NCBI RefSeq assembly: GCF_030247195.1
Contig: NC_080672.1
Coordinates: 162,739,839-162,803,838 of the forward strand
Length of the DNA: 64,000 bases
Direction: 5' to 3'
Origin: Topomyia yanbarensis
Lineage: Eukaryota > Arthropoda > Insecta > Diptera > Culicidae
In this document: positions 1-11,693 of the stretch, one piece after another
Position numbering within the stretch: the first letter of the stretch is position 1
How the letters are laid out: each line of letters starts with the position of its first letter
The notes under the pieces: model-generated
What the model saw: the letters and a program-made list of their open reading frames with translations, nothing else
What the model was told of the DNA's origin: nothing
Databases searched by the model: none
Program-made: the position numbers and the translations under genes

Positions 1-113
1 GTCAGTCTTGTCGTTTTGTTCGAGGCTACAAAACAGTTCGCCAGGCACGTAACTATCATGTCAAATATATCCAACGATCCAGCGCATCACCATCAACACC
101 AACGCCGATACCA
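1..113 (+). pseudogene. Decayed 3' end of a histone H3 gene
   Basis: About 60 bases of this stretch align by eye with the end of histone H3. They include the codons for VxLFE (H3 has VGLFEDTN), a degraded CAIHAK segment, and VTIM followed by a run matching PKDIQ. Several one- or two-base indels shift the frame, so no intact protein is possible. It is followed, after about 50 bases, by a histone-type 3' stem-loop (116-131), which supports the identification independently. The window starts inside the fragment, so the upstream extent is unknown. It is probably a relic of a replication-dependent histone repeat. Confidence 0.55.
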
Positions 114-115
114 AA

Positions 116-131
116 GGTTCTTTTCAGAACC
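116..131 (+). promoter_or_regulatory. Histone mRNA 3' stem-loop
   Basis: Six-base-pair stem GGTTCT/AGAACC around a TTTC loop, preceded by CCAAA and followed by ATTACCA. This is the animal replication-dependent histone 3' processing hairpin bound by SLBP. An adenine and purine-rich stretch that could be a histone downstream element follows at about 140-150. It lies just after the H3-like relic. Confidence 0.7.
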
Positions 132-487
132 ATTACCATAGAGAATTAATTGAAAATTTCCCATTCAAACGTGATTCTGTTGAATATTATTAGATTTAAA
201 TTAACGTCTCGAATTGAAATCACGACGCTCCGGTTATGTCACAGACATTACCCACCCATTTTTTTATTGTGACCACGACTAACGGTTTAATATAGACACC
301 CCATTTCAATATTTCGGAAGGAACAGAAGGTCGAGTTTGGAAAGTTTGTAACTTTCATTGTACTTAACCAAATTACACAATGTTCGCACTAATGATTCGG
401 AAATATGGAATCTTCTATTAGATTTGAAAGTATGTATAATTTACATGAATAAAGAAAAATTGATTTTCAGGAATCAATTATTATCTG

Positions 488-584
488 TTCTGCCATTGGC
501 CAGTACTATGCGACTTCCTCATGCTAACAATTCATTTCATCGTTAGCCATCTCCCTCACCAAGGCCAACAATGCCAACAAAAAT
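488..584 (+). pseudogene. Possible second, more decayed histone gene end
   Basis: This stretch immediately precedes a second histone-type stem-loop. It contains scattered matches to the H3 C-terminal coding region (a CTGT..GCCAT..GCCA run and TCATG), but too few to be sure which histone it was. The relation rests mainly on the stem-loop and on a shared spacer segment found downstream of both stem-loops (231-259 and 721-748, both containing CAGACATTACCCACCCAT). That makes this a tandem-duplicated histone end about 470 bp from the first. Confidence 0.35.
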
Positions 585-600
585 GGTCCTTTTCAGGACC
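585..600 (+). promoter_or_regulatory. Second histone mRNA 3' stem-loop
   Basis: Stem GGTCCT/AGGACC with a TTTC loop, followed by ACCATCA and a purine-rich GTAAAGAATAA that resembles a histone downstream element. Compared with the hairpin at 116-131, one T-A pair has become C-G on both arms, a compensatory change that preserves the stem. Confidence 0.7.
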
Positions 601-619
601 ACCATCATTTTTGTAAAGA

Positions 620-2098
620 ATAATTTGAAATATTCCTCGCCCAAATCACCTTTTGTCCGAAAATTCCAATGAGTATCAACATATTTGAAGAACGTGTTCC
701 TTATGTATTCTACATCTCTCCAGTTATATCGCAGACATTACCCACCCATCTTTTCAATTGCATCGAACTACACCAATTTCTAGGTAGTTTTTAAGGGTCT
801 ATCACAATCAACAATCAAATTCAAAACCTCCCTCAATAATTCACTTCCAAATTGACGAGAGTTTCATGCAAAAACGCCCTCGCCTCTATTTCAAAGCATA
901 CACAAACAGTGCAAAGTATGCTTAGGATATTTTAGCACGAAAAAGTCAGATCAATAAAGAAAGATATTTATATCATCATTGGAAATGAAAATCAATGGAA
1001 AAGTATTGAGCGGTTTAGTTGCAGTATGCATCGTATGAGCAACTGTGACTAGAGCATAGTAGGTCATGATTTGAGATCTCCATCAAAATCAAATAAACCT
1101 GACATCTTTTAATAGCTTTGGTGATAGCTAAATAAGTAAACCAATAAAACAAGAATTTATGGCATTGTATCGAACACTTTAAGATATGCTATCGTTTATA
1201 ACGTTTCTAAAGCATACATTCATAAATTAGTACATGAGGATTATCTCTTAAAGAGCTATGAAGGGATGATTTTTTTTACGATGGTATTCAGATTGGACTG
1301 AAGATCTACAAGCAAATGTATAAAATTATTTTATTCGCCAGATTTTGAAAAACTGGAACCACCCTAGCTACATCGTTACTAAGGACTATCCTAGGAAATC
1401 AAAATGTTTCTGTTCAAGTATCTGTTTTGATAAGTTAATAAAATTCACCTTTGCAAAATTAATAAAAAACACTTTTAGAACCACCGTAGACTGTCCAATT
1501 TTCATTTCAGCGTACTAATTTCATCAAAATCGAGCTCAGTGCACCAAAATTATCCTTAGATGATATTTTCAGTCATTTTAAACTACTTTTGAGGTTTTGT
1601 CCAGCTTTTGTATGGAGTGGATCCACTGTGGAGCGGTCTACCCAGCTAACCTATCAATATTTTAATATGAGGATTGTCCAGTAAATGCAGTTCAAAATCA
1701 ACATACTGGAGTATGTTCATATTCACTTCTTTAATTCAGCCGATTAATTTAGGAGTTGGACGAGGGTGTTCAACACTTGTTTGTAAGCGCACAAGTGGTT
1801 TAGAAAGGTTCTTTTATACTGCAGCCAATTGAAGCCGGAGCAGGTACGGCAAAACTGTAATCGATATACAAATTAAAACAATTAAATATTTCACACCAGA
1901 AAACAAGTTTACAAATATTTCGACACCATTACATTCGCGTAGAATTTCACAAACGTAACGTTTTTGATCGATATTCCTTAGAATTCTCGCAACATTTTGT
2001 AATAAAGAACACAAACACAAACAGCTTTTCACATAAAATAATCAGCTAGTTGATTGCAGCCAGCGAATTAACTTCATTTTCCAAAACGTAACATTCTC
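620..2098. other. Intergenic, no gene seen
   Basis: AT-rich sequence without a credible coding region. Positions 721-748 repeat the spacer segment found after the first histone stem-loop. The rest shows no recognisable gene or clear element ends. Confidence 0.5.
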
Positions 2099-2100
2099 AA

Positions 2101-2520
2101 CCCGGATAGAATTTTACAATTGCATTTACCCTACAAACAATCATAAAACAATAATTATTATAGTTATTACTGTTTCAACATTGTTCGATGCCTGTTCTCA
2201 CAGTAGATTTACAATAAAATTTCATGTAACAATAAATTTCACTGTTCAGCAAAAAACTGATGCAGTGCATTCACATTAAATTTAACTGTTTTCGAGAAAA
2301 AAATGTATGGAGAAAAATTGATTTTTTTAATGTTAAGATACATAACCACCCCCCTTTTTCACTGTAAAAGTCTATTTTACATTGAAATTTACTGTAAAAA
2401 TGTTAAGGTTTATTGTTTTTCTATTGTAGCAAAACACTAAAACTTACTGTAAATTATTGTAAAATTACTGTACTGTCACAGTGAAAATCATGGTTTTGTT
2501 ACTGTACATTTCTATTCGGG
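2101..2520 (-). mobile_element. MITE, CCCGAATAG family, copy 1
   Basis: 420-bp non-autonomous element. Its ends are CCCGGATAGAATTTTACA and, on the other strand, CCCGAATAGAAATGTACA, an imperfect terminal inverted repeat. The dinucleotide AA flanks both sides as a 2-bp target duplication. A copy about 90% alike in reverse orientation lies at 43213-43633, and a shorter diverged relative is at 15022-15385. The interior is rich in short ACTGTAAA-like repeats and carries no ORF. Confidence 0.8.
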
Positions 2521-3256
2521 AACGGTGCCGAAAATATTGTGGAATGAATTTATAAATAAACAAACGTCAGCTGTTAATTGACAGCTCGGGCACCTACACG
2601 CACACATTCACGTTTGCACTCGATTTGCACTGGAATGTTCCATTGCACAGTGTTTTAAAACGTCGTTTTCGTGCTCAAAATTAATAGCGTCTAAACCGTT
2701 GACTTTAGATATATAGTTTGTTCGGATAAGTTGTTGTTCTTATAATTGCGCATCCACTGGAGTATACCGTTCAGTGATTAAATCACCTGTAAGTGATATA
2801 CGAAATTTATTTTCCGAACTAATTAAGATAGAGACTTTGTGTCTTCGGCAAAGTTGTAGCAAATGTTACTATAAAAGAAATTGCTGAAGACACCATATAT
2901 CTATCTTTAGTAGTTTACGAGTTATGAAACATATTATATGGAGGACCCCTTAAAATAAGTTTTTTCACGATAACTTTTTTAGACATTCTCGTATCTACTT
3001 GGAATCTTCCACAAAGTTATTTACGGTATCGAAACACATATTTTTGCCGAACATAGTCACTTCCTATCTGTTGAATTTAAAAAGATATTCCAAATTTTAC
3101 GATTTTTTGGGGTAACTTCCACCTTAAATTATTCGTTAAGGAGCAAAAAGGAGCAAACAACATCATAACATACTGAAAGTACTAGCTTTTTACTTTCATA
3201 TAGTGGCCCGATTGTTAGTCGACGCGATTCTCCCCGAGTGTTATGTTCAATACAAT

Positions 3257-3747
3257 AGGGATCTTTAATTTGGAAAAATTGTGCCAGTTTTTCATATGTA
3301 TTGGTAGCGGGTGTCCTTACGAGTACACTCATATCATTCTTAAACCTTAATTATTATTTTATGATTTTTAAATTTAAAAAAACCAAACTAAATTCATCCA
3401 GCAAACTGACAGCTTTCCTACTAAATGACGTATCTGCAAATATCTCGTTCGCCTCATTGTTAACCGGGACAGAACCCCACACAGCATGATCTGGTACTTT
3501 GTCAATCCGCTATAGCAGCCTGCCATCCCAAGTTTCATCTGCAAACTATGGTAGATCTGATAAGGCAACCTATAGAGTCGTGCAAGTCGCATGGGTTTGG
3601 ATGTGTTATTGTCCTAAAAGGAAACAAACTAAAAAATGTTTTTTTCAATAGTTTCGGGTCAAAAAATTTAAAAAGACCTGAGATATTAACTCACGGTACT
3701 AATCTGCATCAGAATATGCCTTAACCCGCACACCCCTAAAGATCCCT
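3257..3747 (-). mobile_element. MITE, AGGGATCTTTA family, copy 1
   Basis: 491-bp element with 11-bp inverted ends AGGGATCTTTA and AT on both sides. The matching arm of the surrounding foldback near 4375-4390 lacks it and reads ACAATATGCC where this copy reads ACAAT-element-ATTTGCC, consistent with a 2-bp AT duplication. Short ORFs in it recur in other copies only because the DNA is alike. Confidence 0.85.
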
Positions 3748-3842
3748 ATTTGCCATCGCAGTGGTATAAAATGAAATATTCAAGTGCACTGCGATAAGTA
3801 GCTTCATCTTTTCATGATAAATCGAATAAAACATGTTCATAG

Positions 3843-4180
3843 ATGTCCAAAAAAGGAAAAGGGAACTTTGACCACAATCAAGATCAAAGTACGAAACGTA
3901 GCATTTCGTGCGTTCGAGAAGTGTGTCACGTGAAATTTAAACAATCAGTGGATACTGGTAAGCTTGAAAAAACGATGGAAATCCCACCAGAAGGTTTATT
4001 AATGTCTCTCGTGATATTTATTATGATGCTTGATTAACGTCACCTGTCCACAATGTGGATCCTGTCGTGAATGAAGCCCGGGGATGGCTAAAAAAAGTAT
4101 AGAATGATTTTTAGGAGAGGCCAAAGCTCTTCTAGCGGAAGAAGAAAGCTTTGAAGATGACGGAGAAAACGATTATTAAA
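3843..4180 (+). pseudogene. Unidentified coding-like fragment inside foldback
   Basis: A 64-codon open frame (MSKKGKGNFDHNQD...) is followed, through frame changes, by acidic coding-like text ending in EESFEDDGENDY and a stop at about 4178. Composition looks protein-like, and several stops and shifts break it. It sits at the centre of a foldback element, so it may be a captured host gene segment or a remnant of the element's own protein. I do not recognise the family. Confidence 0.3.
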
Positions 4181-4959
4181 AATAGATTTATTTATCTATT
4201 TTATAATGAAAATATTTACATTATTAAGCACATCAAAAACTACACTTTGATTTCTGAAAGGCAAACTATATGCATTGCATGTTATAGGCGAACGTGTTCT
4301 ATGCAATTTACCATAAAACATGAAGCTGTTTGTCGCAGTGCGCTTGAATATTTCATTTTATACCACTGCGATGGCATATTGTATTGAACATAACACTCGG
4401 GGAGAATCGCGTCGACTAACAATCGGGCTACTATATGAAAGTAAAAAGCTAGTACTTTCAGTATGTTATGATGTTGTTTGCTCCTTTTTGCTAATTAACG
4501 AATTATTTAAGGTGGAAGTAAATCGTAAAATTTGGAATATCTTTTTAGATTCAACAGATAGGAAGTGACTGTGTTCGGCAAAAATATGTGTTTCGATACC
4601 GTAAATAACTTTGTGGAAGATTCCAAGTAGATACGAGAATGTCTAAAAAAGTTATCACGAAAAAACTAATGTTAAGGGGTCTTCCATATAATATGTTCCA
4701 TAATTCGTAAACTACTAAAGATAGATATATGGTGTCTTCAGCAATTTCTTTTGCAGTAACATTTGCTACAACTTTGCCGAAGACACAAAGTCTCTATCTT
4801 AATTAGTTCGGAAAATGAATTTCGTATATCACTTATAGGTGAATTAATCACTGAACGGTATACTCCTGTGGATGCGCAATCATTACCCTGTCAAAAAAAT
4901 GCGGACGAACATGGTCAGGCGATTTAAACAGTTTGACGTTTAACTCAACTCGCCTGTGC

Positions 4960-5290
4960 TAATAGACCTTTCTTGTTAGACCTAACCCTCATTTTTTAAA
5001 ATTTTTATCAAAAGAGTTTATATTTTTAAGAACAATTCTGTTGTAAACATATTTTTAAGTCTTTTCTTGATTTTTTTATAATTTTTCAAAAATTGCAAAA
5101 TGCAAGAATGTTGAATATTTTTTTCACCAAATCAAGAATGGTGGGACGCTGAATATCCGTTTCGGCAGCACTGTTTCATAAATTTCTGATTAAATTTTTG
5201 GGATCACTGGCAAATAAAGTGGTGAATCGCAGTACGATATTCATTAGTGACTGTAAACAAATTGAGTGACTATCGCACTGTCAGATTTTT
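4960..5290 (+). repeat. Dispersed repeat, inverse copy at 17530-17835
   Basis: The stretch starting TAGACCTTTCTTGTTAGACC matches, in reverse complement, the segment ending TCGGACGAGAAAGGTCTATT near 17830. Shared landmarks include a TTCTTGCATTTT-type run, CCCACCATTCTTG and the TGAATCGCAGTAC motif. Interior poly-A and poly-T tracts differ. It has no coding capacity. The segment just before it (4880-4960) recurs at 36553-36650. Confidence 0.6.
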
Positions 5291-6454
5291 ATTTTGCTTT
5301 TTTGGTCTTTGATCTTGGCAAATTTAGTCCTCAGAAAAAAATAATCCAAGCAATATTTGCGAAAAATTGAAGGACTACATTTATATATTATTTTATCCAA
5401 CTACCTGAGGCTAATTGTTGTCTGCAGACGCTACCAGTTTTCAACAGCTAATAAACGTAATAACCCGCTGCAGCCATTCGTAGATCGTTTGTTAATGCGA
5501 AACTATTTGTCATCGTAAAATCTTATGAACTGCTTGCCCGGTATAAACATCCACTCCAGATTGTTCCACCGAAACCAATTGTTTGAGGTCATCGTTTATC
5601 TGACAGCCTAACGTAGTTTTATTAAACCAATTGTCAAATTAACGATATTCAGTATCGACAATCATGTCCATTCGCCGGCAATGTTCTGTTCATAAACATA
5701 CATTTACACAAAAGGCTCCTGGTTCAACGATACTTATTCGAAACGAAATGAGGACTATTAAAAAAAAGCTATTGAACTTTCAGGAATATCGCGACTTTTG
5801 TTCGTTAGTTTTAAATGAGAATCATAACACAAGATTTCAAACATGCGAAACTCGAAAGTTTTCAACCTTTTTTGAAAACATTACCATGATCTGTAGTATT
5901 TCTAATCAAGGCTACTCGATTGTGCTCGTATTCTGGAGGGTCACTTCATTGAGAAAATCCTTCACTCAAAGCGATTAGAAATAAAAACGGTTGCAATGAT
6001 CCTAACCTATAAACAGGCGAGCACTTAAGCATTTGCATTGTAAGTCCTGTAATCTGATGCCTGATAGCTTCCGGACATTAATAAAGGGTTCATGAGCTAT
6101 GAACTATTCGATCACGTTCAATTCGATTTCCGTATGTATTCTGAAGGCAAGACTTCTGAAAATATTTCGTTTTTGCACAACAGTATACACGTTGTAATAC
6201 ATTCAAACCTTGCAATATATCCTTTTTATTACACTACGCTGGCGTTGAATCGTGTAATAACGAAAACGCCTCAAGAGTAGTACCAGCAAAAAACGAAAAT
6301 GCTATAAGAAGATACGAGTGACATTCTTTAAATATTTTCAAATATTTTTTTTCTGTTTGGCAAATCTTTGTGGCCTCGGAACGAAAATGACAACCTATAG
6401 TGTACAAACGGTCTGGTCAGGAAATGATCACCGTATTCAGAAAGTGCTGTGTAT
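5291..6454. other. Intergenic, no supported gene
   Basis: A 104-codon open frame (5664-5978) has no recognisable domain and no splice or context support, so I do not call it a gene. Nothing else stands out before the MITE at 6455. Confidence 0.5.
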
Positions 6455-6944
6455 AGGGATCTTTAGGGGTGTGCGGGTTAAGGCATATTCTGATGCAGAT
6501 TAGTACCGTGAGTTAATATCTCAGTCCTTTTTCAATTTTTTGGCCCGAAACTATTGAAAAAAACATTTTTTAGTTTGTTTCCTTTTAGGACAATAACACA
6601 TCCAAACCCATGCGACTTGCACGACCCTATAGGTTGCCTTATCAGATCTACCATAGTTTGCAGATGAAACTTGGGATGGCAGGTTGCTAGCGGATTGACA
6701 AAGTACCAGATCATGCTGTGTGGGGTGCTGTCCCGGTTAACAATGAGGCGAACGAGATATTTGCAGATACGTCATTTAGTAGGATAACTGTCAGTTTGCT
6801 GGTTGAGTTTAATTTGGTTTTTTTTAAATTTAAAAATCATAAAAGAATAATTAAGGTTTAAGAATAATATGAGTGTACTCGTAAGGACACCCGCTACCAA
6901 TACATATGAAAAACTGGCACAATTTTACCAAATTAAAGTTCCCT
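6455..6944 (+). mobile_element. MITE, AGGGATCTTTA family, copy 2
   Basis: 490-bp copy in forward orientation, near-identical to the copy at 50034-50522. AT flanks both ends. The right terminal repeat has one substitution (AAAGTTCCCT for AAAGATCCCT). Confidence 0.85.
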
Positions 6945-7202
6945 ATTGTCGGCTACGACTAACAGAGTGATGGATTACGAAAATCATTTAAAGAATATGG
7001 TTAAACTATCACATCACTAATTATAATTCAACCACAGCAATCGCAAACATAAACAACAAACAGGTTGAACATTGTCAGTAATACGGTGCAACAACTGGGC
7101 CAGACGGCAATACGTAGGATTAAATACCCAGAATCAGATATAATTCCAAACCCCACTAGGAGCATTGCAATGCAAATACAAACCAACAGCTAACAACGCC
7201 AA

Positions 7203-7249
7203 CTGCCGTGCATAACAGTCCCATGGGACGGTTTTGCGTATCACTGCAG
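7203..7249. mobile_element. Hairpin micro-element, shortened copy
   Basis: 47-bp palindrome beginning CTGCCGTGCATAACAGTCCC and ending CACTGCAG. It is a reduced member of the family at 16214-16284, with the core collapsed to GTCCCATGGGAC. Flanks CCAA and TAAT do not match, so no target duplication is visible. Confidence 0.6.
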
Positions 7250-7423
7250 TAATATTTGTTTCTTTTTTACTGTCGTTATATGTATAAATATCCCATATTC
7301 TATAGGATGCGTTATATAGGACACGGACAATTATGTGTAGTGCGACAGCAGATATATAAACATTCAACAGCTGTTATAATAACTGTTACAGTCAAGGTCC
7401 GGGGACTATCACGAAAGTTGCGT

Positions 7424-8421
7424 GATAGGGACGTTGCGATATTTTCGATACTAGTACGGAATCGATACTTCTGTTTCCGATGCTCGATTTTTTGGTATCG
7501 ATACTTCAATCACGATACTTTACTGATATTGATACAATCTTCACGATATCGAAAAGAATCGAAAGAACCAGTAGTTGGAAGTATTCGATTCGGAATTATG
7601 AACGAGTTTAGAATTATTTCCGAGTGAAATGTGATTACCTATTCAGGCTAAACCATTGCGGAATCGGTTGTTACATTTGAGTTGCTACAATAATTGGAGC
7701 ACCAATCGCATTTGATGAAAAAATCGATTCCGAACATTGCCCATTATTTGACAGTCCATGAGACTTTCTGATCAGCCAAATTATTTATTGTTTATCTTTT
7801 CTGACATTCGACGTCTGACATAATCGTCGACTGGATCCAACATCAAACGAATCAGATCAATAAAATATATTTGTCGAACGGGTTTTTTCTGTTCGCAGGA
7901 GCAGAGCAAAACGTTAACTGACAAAACCCACTACTGAATTTCCAAACAACGGTTTGCAGATTACCTAATTCAGGGAATTAAGCTACTGTAAAAGCACAGA
8001 CTAACAGACATAACACTCGAAAACAATGCTTCGTCCGCTTTAACGGTCATTTTAAATATATTTGTAGTTGGGATTGTGCCCACATTTGAAATTATGGCGC
8101 CACTGACCTATGAACAAGCAGATGGTGGATAGACCACTAGTGAAAAATTGTTCCCAAACCTGAGGGGTAACCCATCAGCAAATGAGTGTTTGGCAAATGA
8201 GTGGAGCTAGTGTTCTGGGAAAATTGCCGGATCGATATTTTTGTGGGAATTTCCTCATAGTGTTATGTCTTTTAGTCTGTGGTAAAAGTGCGGAATCGAA
8301 TGGCGATACTTTCAAGTATCGATACTACGACTACGATTATATCGAAAGTATCAGTACTTGCATTCGATACCAGTATCGATTCTATGAATCGATGTATTTT
8401 AATATCGAAACGTCCCTAGGA
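7424..8421. mobile_element. Candidate TIR element rich in TATCGATAC motifs
   Basis: Left end TAGGGACGTTGCGATAT and right end ATATCGAAACGTCCCTA form an approximately 17-bp inverted repeat. Both subterminal regions carry many ATCGATAC-like motifs, as expected for transposase-binding repeats of hAT-type elements, though no 8-bp target duplication could be matched. The interior 8000-8235 is an inverse copy of 51105-51345. No transposase is present. Confidence 0.5.
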
Positions 8422-8423
8422 AT

Positions 8424-8839
8424 AGTGTGTAAATATAGTGGAACAAGATATCTGACCTAAACTCTTGATAAAAGTTAGATTGAGGTAAGTTTTGGTGTGC
8501 AATGTCAGTTTCACCATTGATTCCTTCTATAGTTTGGTGGTGATTACCTAGTGTAGTGATAGGTTTATGTGAGTAGCTAATGAATCCGAAAATAAGTAAT
8601 ATTTGTAATTTTCATATTAGGCAATTAAGGGCGATTAAATGGCGCGTTCCCTGGGCGATTCGGGGGTGATTTAAGGGCGGGTAGAGCGGCTAAAAAATGA
8701 CGGCGGCAATTCACCCAAATGTTGCATTTGAAATAGCCCCCTAATTGCCAGCAATTTGCTGGCAAATTGAAGGGCAATTAGCGCATCCGAGTTGGCAAAT
8801 AGCTCCCCGTTAGCCAGCAACTTGCCCTTTTTGACTGGG
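8424..8839 (-). mobile_element. CCCAGTCAAAAAGGG-type element, partial copy
   Basis: The right edge ends CCCTTTTTGACTGGG at 8839. The body carries repeated GGGCGATT and AATTGCC motifs (ATTAAGGGCGATTAAATGG, GGGCGATTCGGGGG). Related copies are at 39850-40142, 62258-62775 and, as an internal fragment, 36640-36980. No ORF. The other terminus was not identified, so full length and target duplication are unknown. Confidence 0.65.
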
Positions 8840-9137
8840 TAAGAACAACAAATTATCGGAACAAACTATATCTCTAAAGTCAACGGTTTAGACGCTAATT
8901 TTGTGCACGAAAACGACGTTTTAAAACACTGTGGCATTGACACTGTGCCATTGCAAAACACCGGCACGGAATCAGTGCCATCAATCGAAATGCTTAGATA
9001 CTCCTCTTTCATCTGAGACTAAATTTGAAATGTTCTATCCGGGCGTCTAGAGCATTTTTTGTTACTATGTTTTAATTGCCGCAAGGTTGTACTGTATTGA
9101 TGTTCTTGGCTATTTTCGGCAAGTTTAAGACTAAGAG

Positions 9138-9344
<207 letters not shown>

Positions 9345-9721
9345 GGGATTATCAGCTGTGTGTTTGTTATGTGTTTTCCTCCTATTTCGATGAAAGTCGT
9401 AGTAACGCGCGATGGGTATTAGCTAGTCAGTTATAAAATTAGAACGGAAAACTACTTAAAATTCATATGAAGAAGAAATGCTAATGTTATCACGCGCACA
9501 CATACCTTCTATGTGTCAACTGTATAAACTATATATGCTAACACATAAGTTATATGTTTGAATTGTTATAGAATCGGGTTTTATGTACCTTATAGTAATG
9601 AAATGTGAATGTGAGATTAATATGTCTTGTAAGTGCACACATTAGATTTATGTGCCAGCAAATAGTGTCTATCAACCTCCGCTAATTGCAAAAATCTATG
9701 TGTAAAATCAATAGGCATAAC

Positions 9722-9995
9722 CACAGATAACAGACGTTTAGGCTCGATTTGAATCGTGTGTAAATACCCGCTACTGAAATTCCGAATAAATCAGACGTCT
9801 GAAACACGTTTGGCAATCGTTTGTAGATGGCGCAGTGATCGATAGAATGCAGTTAGAGTGCAGCTGTCAAACACGTGTAGCAAACAGTTGCGCAGATGGC
9901 AATAGTGAAACACGGATTTCCAACGTTTATCCATTTGAAAGTTTACACAGGTTTTTGAAGAAATTTTGTTCTAGCCCAAACGTCTGTTATCTGTG
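9722..9995. mobile_element. MITE with 7-bp target duplication, copy 1
   Basis: 274-bp element with inverted ends CACAGATAACAGACGTTTAG and its complement with one mismatch. The 7-bp direct repeat GCATAAC flanks it exactly (9715-9721, 9996-10002). The second copy, 60622-60909, has a different 7-bp duplication. No ORF. Confidence 0.85.
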
Positions 9996-10310
9996 GCATA
10001 ACGTTCAATTTTTTTTTTTTTTGAGTGTAGGGCTAGGCAAGCTCATACGAACATGATCGAGGGGAATGTGCAGAATCCTTTGCCTTTTGCTGGTAGGAGT
10101 TAGGCTTTACACCCAAATCTACCGCATGGTCGTTGATAGAACATAACTCATCATGTTTTTTGACATTTTGATTGTTATTTTTGAAGATTGCTTTTCAATG
10201 AAGATAACTCACATTTAGGGGGATCATCTTTTGACAAATAGTATCACAAACTCGGGGCAGATGACTTGTGATGCATTTTAAAAATGAGCGAAATTAAATG
10301 CATTTCGATC

Positions 10311-10980
10311 GTGAACCGACAAATGGGCCTATATAACAAATGTACACAAACGGAGATTTGAGTAATATCTTAAAGAGGAGTAAAAATACTTCATAATGAA
10401 TATAAAAACTCATTTATAAATGATTCACACTTCATGAAAATCAATAAAAAACAAAACGGCGGAACCGACTTTCGACTGTAAACAAGTCACCAGGCGGATT
10501 ACGCCTCTGCATTTCTAAGGTAGTGTGTACGGGCGAAATTGACAGCATAATTGTTTACAAAGCCCGTAAACAGAGTCGCCCTAAACAAAAACCAACTGCT
10601 TGATACGCCCGGGAAGAATAACAAATTTTCCCCTCCGGCGAGCACGGCGAAACCCACATTTGGTTTTTGTTTTCTGGCGACACTGCAGGGCGAAATTGTG
10701 AATGGTCAAAATAAGAGGGCGACTCAAAAATGGCCTAATCAACATTTCATAACAACACTCGGCGAAATATATTTTTTTCAATTTTATCTACGAAAACGTT
10801 ATTATATAAAATATTTTCGTAATGCTTCCGAAAACTAGTATTGTTTTGAAGTGTTTCAATACATTTGAAAGCGCAGTATGCAAACGCTGTTAAAATACGA
10901 TTTAATTTTTTAAAGCGAATTTTCAAAGCTATTTTTCTCGATTCGATATCATTGCGGCTTCGGCCCTTTGGTCGGTTCAT
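10311..10980. mobile_element. TIR element nested in the CTAGGGGCAG element
   Basis: Ends GTGAACCGACAAATGGGCC and the complement of ATGAACCGACCAAAGGGCC, flanked by GATC on both sides (possible 4-bp duplication). The shorter relative at 60051-60366 lacks this insertion at the equivalent place. The interior is GC-richer (10490-10740), with no credible ORF. Confidence 0.5.
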
Positions 10981-11038
10981 GATCGATTTCTTTCCATCAA
11001 AATAGAAATTCGTAATGCCTTTTGCGTTGCGTGCAATG

Positions 11039-11356
11039 CAAGGGGTGAGTCGCTTAGAACAATGTGCTATGCACACTGTATCACCTATGATAACACGATA
11101 TAAGATTACGATTCACAGTAATACACGATCATTTCACTCGTTACCACAATGTGTGGCACACTGAGGCACACTTCTGACAACTCGAAAACTATCAACAAAG
11201 TGTAGTTGAATAATCATAGCAACCATTGCTTTTGTTTTACTGAACACCATGGCACATCGTGGCACACCGTGGCACATTGTGGTACATTGCGGCACGAGCT
11301 ACCAAGCTGTTTGATTGTGAGCACAATTCGATTTGTGCTTAGCGACTCACCCCTTG
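11039..11356. mobile_element. hAT-like MITE with 8-bp duplication
   Basis: 318-bp element with ends CAAGGGGTGAGTCGCTTAG and an almost perfect complement. GTGCAATG is duplicated exactly on both sides (11031-11038, 11357-11364). The relative at 60051-60366 carries the unoccupied site. An internal run of diverged GTGGCACA repeats lies at 11150-11300. Confidence 0.85.
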
Positions 11357-11693
11357 GTGCAATGTATTTTGCGTTGCGTGTAAGACGCCAAAACGCTACA
11401 AAAAACAGCCCCACATTCAACAAAACATCGAAAAAAGTGGATCAGACGATTGTTAAATAATCTTTTCTGCGAGGGAGTGCAAAGTTGATGCAAAAATGGA
11501 AATTAAATGCATTTTTTCTAATTTGATGCAAATTTGTTATACATTCCTAGAGTGATTTGCCCCTAGTCTTATATACTGCGCGAGCAGTATCGAAATGTAA
11601 ACAAACACATATATAATAGTTTCAAATAAATACCGCTCAGCTGGACTCGAGCTGCATAAGTTTATTGAACCTGAAACAGTGCGCTTGTTTTAT

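Larger units (their letters stand above)
2746..4880. mobile_element. Large foldback element with about 490-bp arms
   Basis: The arms 2746-3256 and about 4385-4880 are inverted copies of each other, beginning TGCGCATCCAC on each outer side. Between them lie an AGGGATC-family MITE (3257-3747) and a stretch with protein-like composition (3843-4180). The MITE sits inside an inner arm segment whose partner arm near 4370-4390 is unoccupied, which provides an empty site. The left-hand flank (2640-2745) is itself repeated in inverse orientation at 8843-8945. I could not define a target duplication for the foldback. Confidence 0.7.
10251..11566. mobile_element. CTAGGGGCAGATCACT-family element with nested insertions
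   Basis: The ends GGGGCAGATGACTTGTGATG (left) and the complement of CTAGGGGCAAATCACT (right) match the compact 316-bp copy at 60051-60366. Extra length comes from two nested elements: 10311-10980 and 11039-11356. The left terminus is diverged, and no target duplication could be matched for the outer element. This end-pair may therefore be partly rearranged. Confidence 0.6.

Noticed and set aside
5664..5978. 104-codon open frame
   Set aside because: No domain, no splice or poly(A) support, and composition like neighbouring non-coding DNA.
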